The notes under the pieces: model-generated
Seen by the model: only the letters and a program-made list of their open reading frames with translations
Database searches by the model: none
What the model was told of the DNA's origin: nothing
Origin: Kiritimatiellia bacterium
Lineage (GTDB): Bacteria > Verrucomicrobiota > Kiritimatiellia > RFP12 > UBA1067
Assembly (NCBI GenBank): GCA_017406465.1
Contig: JAFQYM010000017.1
Location: forward strand, 110,257-174,256
Length of the DNA: 64,000 nt
Direction of reading: 5' to 3'
In this document: one piece after another, positions 43,001-51,301 of the stretch
How positions within the stretch are numbered: the first letter of the stretch is position 1
How the letters are laid out: every line of letters starts with the position of its first letter
Position numbers and translations under genes: made by a program

Positions 43001-43746
43001 AGAAGCCAGGTCGAGCGGGCGATGCCGGAGAGGCGGAACATGTCCTGGTCTTCGAGATACGAGCCGTCGGAGTAGCGGTACACCTCAAGCGCGACCGTGT
43101 TCTTGCCGCTTTTCACGAACTTCGTGACGTTGAACTCGGCGGGGTTGCGCGAGTCCTTCGAGAAGCCGACGTACTCGCCGTTGACCCAGAGGTAGAAGAA
43201 CGAATCGACGGCGTCGAACTTGAGGAAGATTTCCTGTCCGCTCCACTTCTCCGGCACGTCGAAGTCGCGGCGGTAGGAGCCGACGGGATTGCGCGCGGCG
43301 TAGGAGGTCCAGTCCTTCGGTGGTTCGCCCATGACGTCCGGCTGGTCGCGCTTGAAGGGATACGTCTGGTTCACGTAGAGAGCCGTGCCCCATCCGCCCT
43401 TGCCGTTCGCGCCATACGCCTGCCACGAGCAGGGAACCTTGATCGTCTCCCAGCCCGAAACGTCGTAGTCCAGCTTCTCGAAGCCTACGGGACGCGACGC
43501 GGGGTCGGGCGACCACTTGAACTTCCACGCCGTCTCGGAGTCGAGCGAGATCGTGCGCTCCGAAAACTCGGGGAGAATCTTAAGCGCGCTTTCAAGCGTG
43601 TCGAAGCTCGAGAACGCCGCGCGGCGCTCTTCGCGTCCGAACGACAGGTTCTCAGGCTCCTTCCATTCCGTGCCCGTGGGCTGCGCGGCAAGCGCAGCTG
43701 CACACGGCGCAAACATCGCAAGCGAATACGCGGCAATCTTTTTCAT
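40078..43746 (-). CDS. Secreted GH2 beta-galactosidase with C-terminal F5/8-type carbohydrate-binding domain
   Basis: 1,222 residues. It starts MKKIAAYSLAMFAPCAAALA, a signal peptide with AAGGAACGAG before the ATG. GH2 marks are the sugar-binding jelly roll (VGSYRRDFDVPEKWSGQEIF, LWVNGEYVGFSKDSR), the acid/base Glu495 in SLGNEAGPG and the nucleophile Glu557 in FYISEYAHNM. Longer than LacZ (about 1,020) because the last 140 residues are a discoidin-like domain (STIWHSQYG, VSIWQRQNG, YWRFTGLNE). It probably trims beta-galactosides from host or plant glycans outside the cytoplasm. The frame continues open upstream into lpxK, but that part is not coding here. Confidence 0.92.
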   Translation of the reverse strand: MKKIAAYSLAMFAPCAAALAAQPTGTEWKEPENLSFGREERRAAFSSFDTLESALKILPEFSERTISLDSETAWKFKWSPDPASRPVGFEKLDYDVSGWETIKVPCSWQAYGANGKGGWGTALYVNQTYPFKRDQPDVMGEPPKDWTSYAARNPVGSYRRDFDVPEKWSGQEIFLKFDAVDSFFYLWVNGEYVGFSKDSRNPAEFNVTKFVKSGKNTVALEVYRYSDGSYLEDQDMFRLSGIARSTWLLARPKTRIRDFTVTPRPVDKDKLDGDWELIVTCDTVPSSRSTSFAGLYDMDDKPVEVESVTLGTTGKFVVKNPKLWSAETPNCYKLVMYPYNDKYSEDGVFLAAGRASEYVSCLVGFRTSEVRDGRYYFNNEKIKFRGVNRSESDPMYGHYVPRERQLQDIRLMKEANINHVRNSHYPEDDYWYYLCDIYGIYVLDEANVESHGYYYGEASLSHRKEWEKATVARNLDMVRRNRNHPSVVFWSLGNEAGPGENFAAASAAIKEMDPSRPIQYERDNSVADVDSNQYPGVDWTVWKSNDHKAKKPFYISEYAHNMCNAMGNLKDYQDAIESSDVILGAAIWDWVDQGLYKKNKDGKMILAYGGDFGDVPNDGQFVMNGVILSDRCLEPGFYEVKIVFQPFDIKFSEDGKKVTVKNLNYFRSGEGYELSTEGFKAKLTMPPRGVQTFDLPECRGADGSEKIGRNVCITLMHDEGLLKKGHIVGGAEFINTKILSDRELLSVKGEVKDASDDKALVFSSTNIMVRFCRESGALVSYERDGKEYLLAPMTVDAFRAPSSNEVGLGDRWAMAGLRELVQKATSISDVTTNPDGSKSFTVVADVRGRQKEHLVGFGGRTRKQAEFVPAGPVAKHDPHFVVAQKWTVFGNGMVACQSEIRSRGRVMELARIGYRFTLDKFLDKVMWAGLGPFENYPDRKSGALNSLWKDSVAEMVERYAKPQDMGNREDTYVVAVGSSQPKHYRFGVTSLDKPFSFSAIPYSPTELALTMHPEELPEIAKTELGIYTAVRGLGGASCGPGPLGRDIVRNNKTFKLDFVIGIPNRGSNKFPSLPPAELPPDVRTGEDIVPTVVACSSAEPGEGDAEHLVDGDLSTIWHSQYGVTLTKYPHSVTVDMGRDLTAKGVSIWQRQNGPNGNVKNFKFEVSEDGKQWREVVASQLKQGAAEQKFTFAAPEKLHYWRFTGLNEHGGREFASLAEISLH

Positions 43747-43790
43747 CGTCTCGTTCCTTTTTTTTCGTCGCGGCACGGCAGGAGCCGCAA

Positions 43791-44966
43791 TCAGGCGCGC
43801 TGCCGGAAGCAAATGCGGTTGATGATCTGGTCGAAGCTTTCGCGGCCCGAGATTATCTCGATCGCGATGCGGAGGTACAGGCAGCGAACGGGCGTCGTCT
43901 CGAAGCGCGGGAATCTGACGGCGTCCTTCTCCGTAGTCACGAGCGCGTCTGCGCCCATGTCGGCAGTGCGGTTGAGCGCGTAGAGGACTTCGCTCGCGTC
44001 GTAGCGGTGGTGGTCTGCGTATCGCTCGCACCACACGACCTTCGCGCCGAGGTGCCTTAGGGAATTCTCGAAGCCCTTTGGCGAAGCGATGCCCGAGAGC
44101 GTGCAAGTCGTCTTTCCCTCAAGCCACGAAAGCGGATACTCCTCGCGGCTCCACACGTCCCTCAGAACGCGCGGCGCGTGATTGCACTCCACGATTTCGG
44201 CCGTGGCGTTGTAGCGGCGAATCTCCTCGCGCACCGCCGACACGTCGCCGCGGCACTTCGTGAGGAAGATTATGTCGGCGCGCTTCAGGTGGCGCGCCGG
44301 CTCGCGCAGAACGCCGCGCGGAAGCATGTGTCCGTTGCCGAAGGGGTTTGTCGCGTCGACGAGAACAACCTCTATCGAGTGCTTGAGCTTCTGGTACTGG
44401 AAGCCGTCGTCGAGAATCAGCGTGTCGCAGCCGAGACGCTTGATCGCATACCGCCCAGCCTTCACGCGGTCGCGGTCAACGACAACGGCGACGCCCGGGA
44501 GATTCGACGCGAGCATGTACGGCTCGTCGCCGCCGGTCGCGGAGTCGAGAAGGACATGCCTGCCGTCCGAGACAACGAGCGGCTTCGAGACGACCTGCGT
44601 GAACATGCGAACCCACCACGGCGCCTCCTTGCGGCGGTAGCCGCGCGAGAGAATCGCGACCTTGCGCCCTTCGGCGGCGAGAGTGCGCGCGAAGATCTCG
44701 GTCACAGGCGTCTTGCCCGTGCCGCCCGCAGTCACGTTGCCGATCGAGATCACCTGGATGCCGAGCGGATAGCGGCGCTTGAGGCCTGTGCGGTAGAGGA
44801 AGTAGCGTATGGCGACGCCTGCCGCGAAAAGGCAGCTCGCGAACTTGAGGAACGCAAGTAGCATGCGGATGCCGAAGGGCTGGTCGAGGTCCGCACCCTT
44901 CTCCTGTATGAGCTTGACGAGATAGCTCTCGAGCCGCTCAATCCCGTTTGGCCGCGCCTTCCGCAT
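43791..44966 (-). CDS. lpxK: Tetraacyldisaccharide 4'-kinase
   Basis: It phosphorylates the lipid A disaccharide at the inner membrane. 391 residues: an N-terminal membrane helix (about 32-56), Walker [29 protein letters not shown], the catalytic-site [13 protein letters not shown]-type [10 protein letters not shown], and the C-terminal [10 protein letters not shown]. Somewhat longer than usual (320-350) through the N-terminus. Its presence shows a lipid A outer membrane. It starts 2 bp after fucU. Confidence 0.94.
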   Translation of the reverse strand: MRKARPNGIERLESYLVKLIQEKGADLDQPFGIRMLLAFLKFASCLFAAGVAIRYFLYRTGLKRRYPLGIQVISIGNVTAGGTGKTPVTEIFARTLAAEGRKVAILSRGYRRKEAPWWVRMFTQVVSKPLVVSDGRHVLLDSATGGDEPYMLASNLPGVAVVVDRDRVKAGRYAIKRLGCDTLILDDGFQYQKLKHSIEVVLVDATNPFGNGHMLPRGVLREPARHLKRADIIFLTKCRGDVSAVREEIRRYNATAEIVECNHAPRVLRDVWSREEYPLSWLEGKTTCTLSGIASPKGFENSLRHLGAKVVWCERYADHHRYDASEVLYALNRTADMGADALVTTEKDAVRFPRFETTPVRCLYLRIAIEIISGRESFDQIINRICFRQRA

Positions 44967-44968
44967 CG

Positions 44969-45493
44969 TCAGGCGACCGGCGTAACGCCCTTCTTGAGGA
45001 TGATGTTACCGTACTTCGCCGTCTCGCCCGAGACGACGACGGCATACGCCTTTTTCGCGCGCTCGTAGAACGCGAAGCGCTCCATGCGCTCGATTGTGCC
45101 GTCGTAGCCGAGCGCTTTGCGGTACTTCGCCTCGACCGCGGGGTCAAGCGTATCGCCGGGAACGGCGGCCATCATGACGACGGGCGTCGCGTAGGCGTCA
45201 AGCTCGAAAAGAGGGATTATCCCGGCGAGAAGCCTGTCCGCGCCGATGCCGTCGGCGCGCAGGGTGCGCGGGTTGAACGTGTGCCCCGGGAAGTGAGCGT
45301 CGGAAATGACGATTTCGTCGCCGTGACCCATCTCGGCCAGCGTCTTCAGGAGATCCGGAGAAACAACCGGAGAAATGCCCTTTAACATGCCCTGTCCTTC
45401 CTTTCCCTTTTCGGGTGGATGGGCCGGAACACACGACGCACACGCGACGCACGCCGCCGAACCGACTAGAAACTCCCTGCGCGAGACATCCAT
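44969..45493 (-). CDS. fucU: RbsD/FucU-family fucose mutarotase with N-terminal Tat-type signal
   Basis: The core ([20 protein letters not shown], then [20 protein letters not shown]) is typical FucU, which interconverts fucose anomers. It is preceded by 35 in-frame residues, [20 protein letters not shown], a Tat-like signal with twin Arg and a terminal Cys. An internal ATG at 45388 has AAGGAAGGA about 9 nt upstream and would give the ordinary 139-residue cytoplasmic form. The -10 TGGTATAAT lies 10 nt before the first ATG. Either both forms are made, or the long one is used for an exported mutarotase. The upstream gene also has a Tat signal. Confidence 0.85.
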   Translation of the reverse strand: MDVSRREFLVGSAACVACASCVPAHPPEKGKEGQGMLKGISPVVSPDLLKTLAEMGHGDEIVISDAHFPGHTFNPRTLRADGIGADRLLAGIIPLFELDAYATPVVMMAAVPGDTLDPAVEAKYRKALGYDGTIERMERFAFYERAKKAYAVVVSGETAKYGNIILKKGVTPVA

Positions 45494-45503
45494 CCCTGCG
45501 CAT

Positions 45504-45512
45504 ATTATACCA
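45504..45512 (-). promoter_or_regulatory. Extended -10 promoter of fucU
   Basis: Minus-strand TGGTATAAT, ending 10 nt before the distal ATG. It lies at the 3' end of the upstream phosphoesterase gene gap. Confidence 0.65.
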
Positions 45513-45518
45513 AAACTT

Positions 45519-46955
45519 CTACAGGGCTTCGTCTTCCCCTTGGTCTTTCTTTACCTTGTCCAATCCTGGAACAGAATGCCACACACCCGAGACGAGCGGC
45601 CGCGACGCCTTGCCGAAGCAGTTGAACGCGCGGACTTCGACGACGTAGTCTACGTCCTGCGGGAGCTCTGCAACATCGAACCAGAAGCGCTGGCTCTTCG
45701 GCTCGTACTTCGCCATCCGCGAATAGGCGGGAGAGAGAAACTTCTTCGCCATCGGCTTGGAGCCGTCCTTCGGCACGATGCGTATCTCGTAGTCGAAGAC
45801 ACGCCCGCCTGCGGGCGGCACGGCCGACGGAAACTCGCAGTTCATGACGATGACCCACTTGCCGGACCTGTTCTCGGTATTGCGGGTGTCGATCCGCAGC
45901 TTGGCGCCCGACGGGAACTCCGGCGCGACGGAGGCCGCGGCGCGAGAGGCGAAATCATACGGCTTCTCGCCGCAGGAAAGCGGAACGATCCAGGCCGGCG
46001 CACCCTCGGCGCAGTCCTCCTCGATGTCGATGCGCTCGATGACCATGCGGTCGTCGTAGACGGAAACGAAGAAGCCCTGGCCGCCCCTGAGGTCGCGCCT
46101 GTCGGGAATCATCGACATCGCCTGCACGGACGTTCCGTCTCGCTTGCCGCCGCCGTTTTCATGCCCGGGCGGGAAGCAGGCGTAGGAGAGAGAGGGCGTG
46201 GCAATCGCCGTGAACTCGCCCTGCCAAATCGACCGCTCGTCGTTGAACGGGCGGTGGGAGTGTCCGGTGAACGCAAAGGCATTCGGAAATCCCTTGAGCG
46301 CTGCGAACGCGGCGCCCTTGTCGTCCCATCCGCGGCTGTCGGAAGTGGTGCCGCGCGCGGGCGGATGCTGGAAGTAGAAAAACGGCCTGCCATTCTTGAA
46401 GCGTCCTCCGTTCTCAGCCATCCATTCTGGAAACTTCTTGAAGGAATCCCACTCCGCGGACACAAAGTCATAGCCCTTCACCGTCCTCACGCGGACTGGC
46501 GCGTACTTCTCACCGAAGATACGCTCCCATTCCTTTGCAAGTCCGATTCTGACAAGCGCCTCGTCTTCGGAATAGCCGTTGGCATGCATCTCCATCGTCA
46601 TGTCGCCATACGCCCAGCCCTCGAAATCGTGGTTGCCGGTGCAGAAAAGCGGAACGACGTCCGTTCCCGAGAACACCTTGTCCCACGTGGTCTTGATATA
46701 CTCAATGCCGCTCCTAAGCCCCCAATCCGTCAAGTCTCCCGGAATCATCACGGCGTCCGCGCCGCGCGACTTGAAGTATCTGAAAGCCCTCTCCGTCATT
46801 GCACACGACTTCTGTGTCGTGATATGGATGTCGCTCACGACGCCAAACCTGAGACGCGGCGTCCCCACAAGCCATCCTCCTGGCTTGCAGCCAACGATGA
46901 AGAACGCCGCCGCGCCGCCAATAAACCCCCTGCGGGAAAACTCCATGTCGTTCAT
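45519..46955 (-). CDS. Tat-exported metallophosphoesterase
   Basis: 478 residues. The signal [20 protein letters not shown] has twin Arg and a lipobox-like IVGC; starts are MND or MEF three codons later. The calcineurin-like fold shows [30 protein letters not shown] and FTGHSHRPF, with all metal ligands in order. A C-terminal beta domain (about 330-470, [18 protein letters not shown]) resembles a fibronectin-like module. It differs from 29919-31322 in domain order. The substrate is unknown. An AT-rich -10 (AAATATAAT, 46974-46982) lies upstream. Confidence 0.86.
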   Translation of the reverse strand: MNDMEFSRRGFIGGAAAFFIVGCKPGGWLVGTPRLRFGVVSDIHITTQKSCAMTERAFRYFKSRGADAVMIPGDLTDWGLRSGIEYIKTTWDKVFSGTDVVPLFCTGNHDFEGWAYGDMTMEMHANGYSEDEALVRIGLAKEWERIFGEKYAPVRVRTVKGYDFVSAEWDSFKKFPEWMAENGGRFKNGRPFFYFQHPPARGTTSDSRGWDDKGAAFAALKGFPNAFAFTGHSHRPFNDERSIWQGEFTAIATPSLSYACFPPGHENGGGKRDGTSVQAMSMIPDRRDLRGGQGFFVSVYDDRMVIERIDIEEDCAEGAPAWIVPLSCGEKPYDFASRAAASVAPEFPSGAKLRIDTRNTENRSGKWVIVMNCEFPSAVPPAGGRVFDYEIRIVPKDGSKPMAKKFLSPAYSRMAKYEPKSQRFWFDVAELPQDVDYVVEVRAFNCFGKASRPLVSGVWHSVPGLDKVKKDQGEDEAL

Positions 46956-47045
46956 TTCTTAGACCATTCTTGGATTATATTTATGAAAATTCCCACCACG
47001 TCAAACCGCTCTTCACGAATATGACGAACGCGGCTGACGGGCGCG

Positions 47046-48938
47046 TCACTTCATCATGAGCGCGGCGAGGAGCTGCGCGAACTTCGCGCCGTCGGGAACG
47101 GGCGAGCCCTCGGCGACAAGCGCCGAGTCGTAGAGAAGCGTCACCGCGTCCTTGAGCGCGTCGCCCTCGAGGCCCTTCACCTTCGCTATGAGCGGATGAT
47201 TCGGGTTGACTTCGAGGATGCGCTTTTCGTCCGGGACTTCCTGCTTCATAGCGCGCATCATGCGAACCATCGACGGCGGGAGCGCGTGCTCCTGCTGGAC
47301 AAGGCAGCAAGGCGAGTCGACGAGGCGAGTGGAGACGCGAACGTCCGAGACATGCGACTCAAGCTCCTTCTTCACGGCGTCGAGGAACGGCTTCAAGTCC
47401 TTCGCCGCCTTTTCGTTGGCGTCCTTCTCGGCCTTCTTCTCGTCGTCGCTGCCGAAGCTGACGTCGCCTTTCGCGACATCGACGAACTTCTTGCCGTCGA
47501 ATTCGCGCAGCGACTCTGTCAAGTATTCGTCGACGGGATCGCAGAAGAGCAGCACGTCGCAGCCGTGCTTCCTCGCGGCCTCGAGTTGGGGCGAGCGGCG
47601 AGCGTCTTCCTCGCGCTCGGAGACGAGATAGTAGATGTCCTTCTGGCCAGAGGCCATGTCCTTCACGTAGTCTTCGAGGAAGATGCGCTTGCCGGCGTCG
47701 GTGCGAGCGGACGGCCACTTGAGGAGCTTCTTGATGCGGTCGGCATTCTCCCAATCGATATGCACGCCTTCTTTAAGGACCGCGCCGAACGAAGTGAAGA
47801 ACTCGTCGTAGCGCTTCGCGTCCTTCTTCTTGATCTCCTCGAAAGCGGAAAGAACCTTCGCCGTGACTGCCGACTTGATCTTCTGAATCACCGCGTCGTC
47901 CTGAAGCATCTCGCGCGAGACGTTGAGCGGCAGGTCGCTTGAATCGACAACGCCCTTCACGAACCTGAGCCATGTCGGGAGCAGCATCTCGATATCATCG
48001 CCGATGAAGACGTTCCTGACGTAGAGCGAAAGCCCGCGCTTCTGGTTGGGCATGAAGAGCTCCATCGTCGCCTTCTTCGGGATGAAGAGAAGCGCCTTGA
48101 ACTCGACCTGGCCCTCGGCGCCGAAGGGAATCGTCTCGAACGGCGCCTCCCAGTCGTGCGTAAGGTGCTTGTAGAATTCGTCGTATTCCTCCTGCTTGAC
48201 GTCCTTCTTCGCGCGCTTCCAGAGGGCGACCATCGTGTTGAGCGGCTTCGCCTCGCGCTCCTCACGCGACTTCTTGTCCTCGTCCTTCTCGTCCTTCGGC
48301 ACGTCGAGCTGGCGGAAGGTGATCGGGTAGGCGATGAAGTCGGAGTACTTCTTCACGAGGTCGGAGACGCGCCACCAGTCGAGGTAGTCGAGCTGGTCGT
48401 CGCGGAGATGCAGCGTTATCGAAGTTCCCGGGAAGTCGCGATCGCCGTCGGAAATCGTGTAGCCGCCCGACATGTCGGACTCCCACTTGCACGCGATTTC
48501 GGTGCCGCGCTTCAGCGTTTCGACCGTCACCTTGTCGGCGACCATGAACGCCGCGTAGAAGCCGACGCCGAACTGGCCGATTAGCTCTGGTAACGACTCT
48601 CCGCCCTTCTCCTTAAGCATCTCGCGGAACTTCTTCGTGCCGGACGATGCGATGGTGCCGAGGTTCTGCTCGAGCTCGGCGGCGTCCATGCCGATGCCGT
48701 TGTCGGAGATCATGAGCGTCTTCGCGCCCTTGTCGGCGGCGATCTGGATCTTCCACTCGGGATTGTCCGCGACGAGCGCCTTGTCGGTGAGCGAGAGAAA
48801 CTTTGCACGGTCGATCGCGTCGGACGCGTTCGAGATGAGCTCGCGGAGGAATATCTCCTTCTTCGAGTAGAGAGAATTGACGACGAGATCGAGCATTTCC
48901 GCGATCTCGGCCTTGAACTGCTGTGTCTTCTTTTTCAT
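47046..48938 (-). CDS. htpG: Molecular chaperone HtpG (Hsp90)
   Basis: 630 residues, normal length. The GHKL ATP site is seen in LRELISNASDAIDRA, MISDNGIGMDA, GTIASSGTKKF and GQFGVGFYAAFMVADKV. The middle domain has NVSREMLQDD. The C-terminal dimerisation part is present (DALKDAVTLLYDSALVAEGS). It acts in the cytoplasm on stress-labile proteins. AAAGGAC precedes the ATG, and it follows ispH by 3 bp. No insertions. Confidence 0.97.
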   Translation of the reverse strand: MKKKTQQFKAEIAEMLDLVVNSLYSKKEIFLRELISNASDAIDRAKFLSLTDKALVADNPEWKIQIAADKGAKTLMISDNGIGMDAAELEQNLGTIASSGTKKFREMLKEKGGESLPELIGQFGVGFYAAFMVADKVTVETLKRGTEIACKWESDMSGGYTISDGDRDFPGTSITLHLRDDQLDYLDWWRVSDLVKKYSDFIAYPITFRQLDVPKDEKDEDKKSREEREAKPLNTMVALWKRAKKDVKQEEYDEFYKHLTHDWEAPFETIPFGAEGQVEFKALLFIPKKATMELFMPNQKRGLSLYVRNVFIGDDIEMLLPTWLRFVKGVVDSSDLPLNVSREMLQDDAVIQKIKSAVTAKVLSAFEEIKKKDAKRYDEFFTSFGAVLKEGVHIDWENADRIKKLLKWPSARTDAGKRIFLEDYVKDMASGQKDIYYLVSEREEDARRSPQLEAARKHGCDVLLFCDPVDEYLTESLREFDGKKFVDVAKGDVSFGSDDEKKAEKDANEKAAKDLKPFLDAVKKELESHVSDVRVSTRLVDSPCCLVQQEHALPPSMVRMMRAMKQEVPDEKRILEVNPNHPLIAKVKGLEGDALKDAVTLLYDSALVAEGSPVPDGAKFAQLLAALMMK

Positions 48939-48941
48939 TGA

Positions 48942-49790
48942 TTATGTCCTTTCGCCGCGAAGCCATGCGACTGCGGCCTTTAAAAATTCCTCTGGAGTGG
49001 ATGCGCCGGAAGTCACGCCGAGGTGCGTCACTCCCGAAAAGTCGAGCGCCTTCACTTCGTCCATCGTGCCAGCCCTGAACGCCCTGCACGGCGCACATTC
49101 GCAAAGCCGCGCCGTGTTCGACGAGCTTGCACTGCCAAGAACGAGGACGGCATCTCCGCCAAACGCCTTTACGGCATCCTGCCGCAACTTAGTCGCATTG
49201 CAGACCTCTGCCGTCGTCTCGACCTTGAATCGCGTCTTGAGCGCCGCGACGATCTCGGCAACCTCGTCTGCGTTCATCGTTGTCTGGCTGACGACGCCGA
49301 GGCATGCTGCTGCGTCTACGGCTGCCGCGCAAAACTCCTTTGCCGCCGCGACACTGGAAATCACGACGGCTTCCCCGACTTCGCCGACGATGCCCTTGAC
49401 CTCGATGTGCCCGGGATGACCGATGACTACTATGCGAAGCCCCTTCGCGGCAAATTCTCGCGCGGCCTTGTGGACTCGCTCGACAAAGGGGCAAGTCGCG
49501 TCAACGACGCCGAGTCCCCTCGCCTTCGCCGCCTCCCGTATCTGCGGCGCGACACCATGCGCCGAAAAGAGCACCGTCGCGCCATCTGGAACCTCGGCGA
49601 GATTCTCGACGAAGACGAATCCGCGCTTCTTAAGTTCTTCGACGACGATCTCGTTGTGAACGAGTTCGTGAAGGCAGCAGAGGGAAGTGCCCGAGTCGTT
49701 GCGGCGTGTGGCCGCGAGTGACAAGGCCTTCTTCAGCGCGGCGGTAACCCCTGCGCAAAATCCATGGGGCTCAATGACGCTAATCGTCAT
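48942..49790 (-). CDS. ispH: 4-hydroxy-3-methylbut-2-enyl diphosphate reductase
   Basis: Last step of the MEP isoprenoid pathway. 282 residues. The three iron-sulfur cysteines are seen in EPHGFCAGV, VVDATCPFV and VLGSASSSNTARLCE (with AEVCNAT). HELVHN, FSAHGVAP and GHPGHIEVKG carry the substrate histidines. The ATG chosen (MTISVIEPHGFC) lies inside the mazG 3' end, overlapping it by 11 bp, so translation is probably coupled. Confidence 0.95.
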   Translation of the reverse strand: MTISVIEPHGFCAGVTAALKKALSLAATRRNDSGTSLCCLHELVHNEIVVEELKKRGFVFVENLAEVPDGATVLFSAHGVAPQIREAAKARGLGVVDATCPFVERVHKAAREFAAKGLRIVVIGHPGHIEVKGIVGEVGEAVVISSVAAAKEFCAAAVDAAACLGVVSQTTMNADEVAEIVAALKTRFKVETTAEVCNATKLRQDAVKAFGGDAVLVLGSASSSNTARLCECAPCRAFRAGTMDEVKALDFSGVTHLGVTSGASTPEEFLKAAVAWLRGERT

Positions 49791-50583
49791 CGTGCTTCTT
49801 TGCCTCGTTCCAGAGCTCATCCATTTCGTCAAGGGTCATGTCCTTGAGCGAGCGGCCCTGGGCCTTCGCCCCCGCCTCGACTGCGCGGAAGCGGCGGGAG
49901 AACTTCGAGGTCGAGAGCTCCGCGGCGCTCTCGGCGTCAACCTTGAGATGGCGGGCGAGATTGCAAACTGCGAAAACGAGATCGCCAAGCTCTCCCTTCA
50001 CCTTGTCGGAATCGGCGGGCTTGTCGCTCTTCCTCGCGGCGATCTCGGCCTTGAGTTCGGCAAGCTCCTCCTCAATCTTCTCCATGGGACCGTCTGCGTC
50101 CTTCCAGTCGAAGCCGACGCGCGCGGCCTTCTCCTGTGTGCGCTGGGCCTTGAGGAGCGCGGGGAGCACGGCGGGGACGCCGTCGAGCGCGGAATGGCGC
50201 GCCTCCTTCTTATGCTCCATCTGCTTTATCTGCTCCCAGTTGCGGAGCACTGTTGCAGAATCCTTCGCGTCAACATCTCCAAAAACATGAGGGTGTCGGT
50301 GGACGAGCTTGTCGGAAATCGCGTTCGCCACATCGTCGAAGGAGAAGCGCCCCTCCTGCTCGGCCATGACGCACTGGAACATTACCTGGAGAAGGACGTC
50401 GCCAAGCTCCTCGACGTAGTTGGCCTTGTCCTCGGGGCGATCCATCGCCGCAAGGAGCTCGTGCGTCTCCTCGAGAAGGCAGGGCTTTAGCGACTCAAGC
50501 GTCTGCTCGCGATCCCACGGGCAACCTTTCTCGGGGTCCCTGAGCCGAGTCATTATGTCATGCAGTCGCTCGATGCCGGACAT
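49780..50583 (-). CDS. mazG: Nucleoside triphosphate pyrophosphohydrolase MazG
   Basis: 267 residues. The two-domain MazG form has CPWDREQTLESLKPCLLEE, the metal site EETHE..., YVEELGDVLLQVMFQ, HRHPHVFGD, and the second domain ELGDLVFAVCNLARHLKVDA. It removes abnormal or excess NTPs. The start (MSGIERLHD) lies 1 bp after the stop of the HAD-like gene. Confidence 0.94.
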   Translation of the reverse strand: MSGIERLHDIMTRLRDPEKGCPWDREQTLESLKPCLLEETHELLAAMDRPEDKANYVEELGDVLLQVMFQCVMAEQEGRFSFDDVANAISDKLVHRHPHVFGDVDAKDSATVLRNWEQIKQMEHKKEARHSALDGVPAVLPALLKAQRTQEKAARVGFDWKDADGPMEKIEEELAELKAEIAARKSDKPADSDKVKGELGDLVFAVCNLARHLKVDAESAAELSTSKFSRRFRAVEAGAKAQGRSLKDMTLDEMDELWNEAKKHDDD

Positions 50584-50584
50584 G

Positions 50585-51259
50585 TCAGACCCTGAGAATC
50601 TCAAGCACCGACTTGGCCGCAGCCGAATTCAGCTCGCGGACAACCTCGTCAGCGCCGCCGAAATCCTGATATGCTACGTGGGGGTTGATGACGGCGACGG
50701 AACCCATTCCAGCGACGAGCGCCGACTTGACGCCGAGCCCAGAGCCGGTGACGGCGATAGTCGAGAAGTTGCGGAGCTTGTTCATCGCGCATGCACGACG
50801 CCAGGCATCCCACTTTACGCTGCCGTAGGTCGTCGCCGTCTCGTGGTAGAGGACGACATCGTCGCCAAGAAGCCCATCGAACGCCGACTGCACCTCCTCT
50901 ATGTTGGCACGCGTCGCAATCACGACCTTGACGCCCTTCGAGGCAAGCGCGGAGACGAAATTCTTGAAGGACGCGCCTACCGCCTTCGGCACCGCCTCGT
51001 TGAGCGCGGCCTCGAATGCGGCGGCGAGATCCTTGGCGGCCTTGGCCGCGGTCTTCTTCGTCTTGACGACTGAGAAGTACTCGGCAAGGGCTCCCTGGTA
51101 GTTGCCTCCGGCGAGATGTTGGGCCTCGATGCGCTCATCGAAGGGAATCTTGTCGAGCGCAGAAAGGAAGTTCTTCGTGACGGTGAAGAGGAGCTCCGCT
51201 CCGTCCATTGCGGCGAAGTCGAACTCAACTATCACGCCCTTCATTACGCTATCTGCCAT
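50585..51259 (-). CDS. HAD-like protein with degenerate active site, function unknown
   Basis: 224 residues. The overall order fits a HAD-superfamily fold: a first strand VIVEFDFAAMDG, then a helical cap, KVVIATRANIEEVQSAFDGL (motif II-like), and VTGSGLGVKSALVAGMGSVA (motif IV-like). In normal HAD phosphatases motif I is DxDGT; here the second Asp and GT are not in place, so phosphatase activity is doubtful. It lies between pfp and mazG in a tight operon. The family assignment is tentative. Confidence 0.5.
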   Translation of the reverse strand: MADSVMKGVIVEFDFAAMDGAELLFTVTKNFLSALDKIPFDERIEAQHLAGGNYQGALAEYFSVVKTKKTAAKAAKDLAAAFEAALNEAVPKAVGASFKNFVSALASKGVKVVIATRANIEEVQSAFDGLLGDDVVLYHETATTYGSVKWDAWRRACAMNKLRNFSTIAVTGSGLGVKSALVAGMGSVAVINPHVAYQDFGGADEVVRELNSAAAKSVLEILRV

Positions 51260-51301
51260 GGCAACCTCCTTCTTCGGGTCGAGCCGAGAAACTTCGGCCG
51301 A

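Noticed and set aside
43747..44106. Upstream extension of the beta-galactosidase frame into lpxK
   Set aside because: The signal peptide with a ribosome site starts at 43746, and the extension would be read out of frame with the conserved lpxK sequence.
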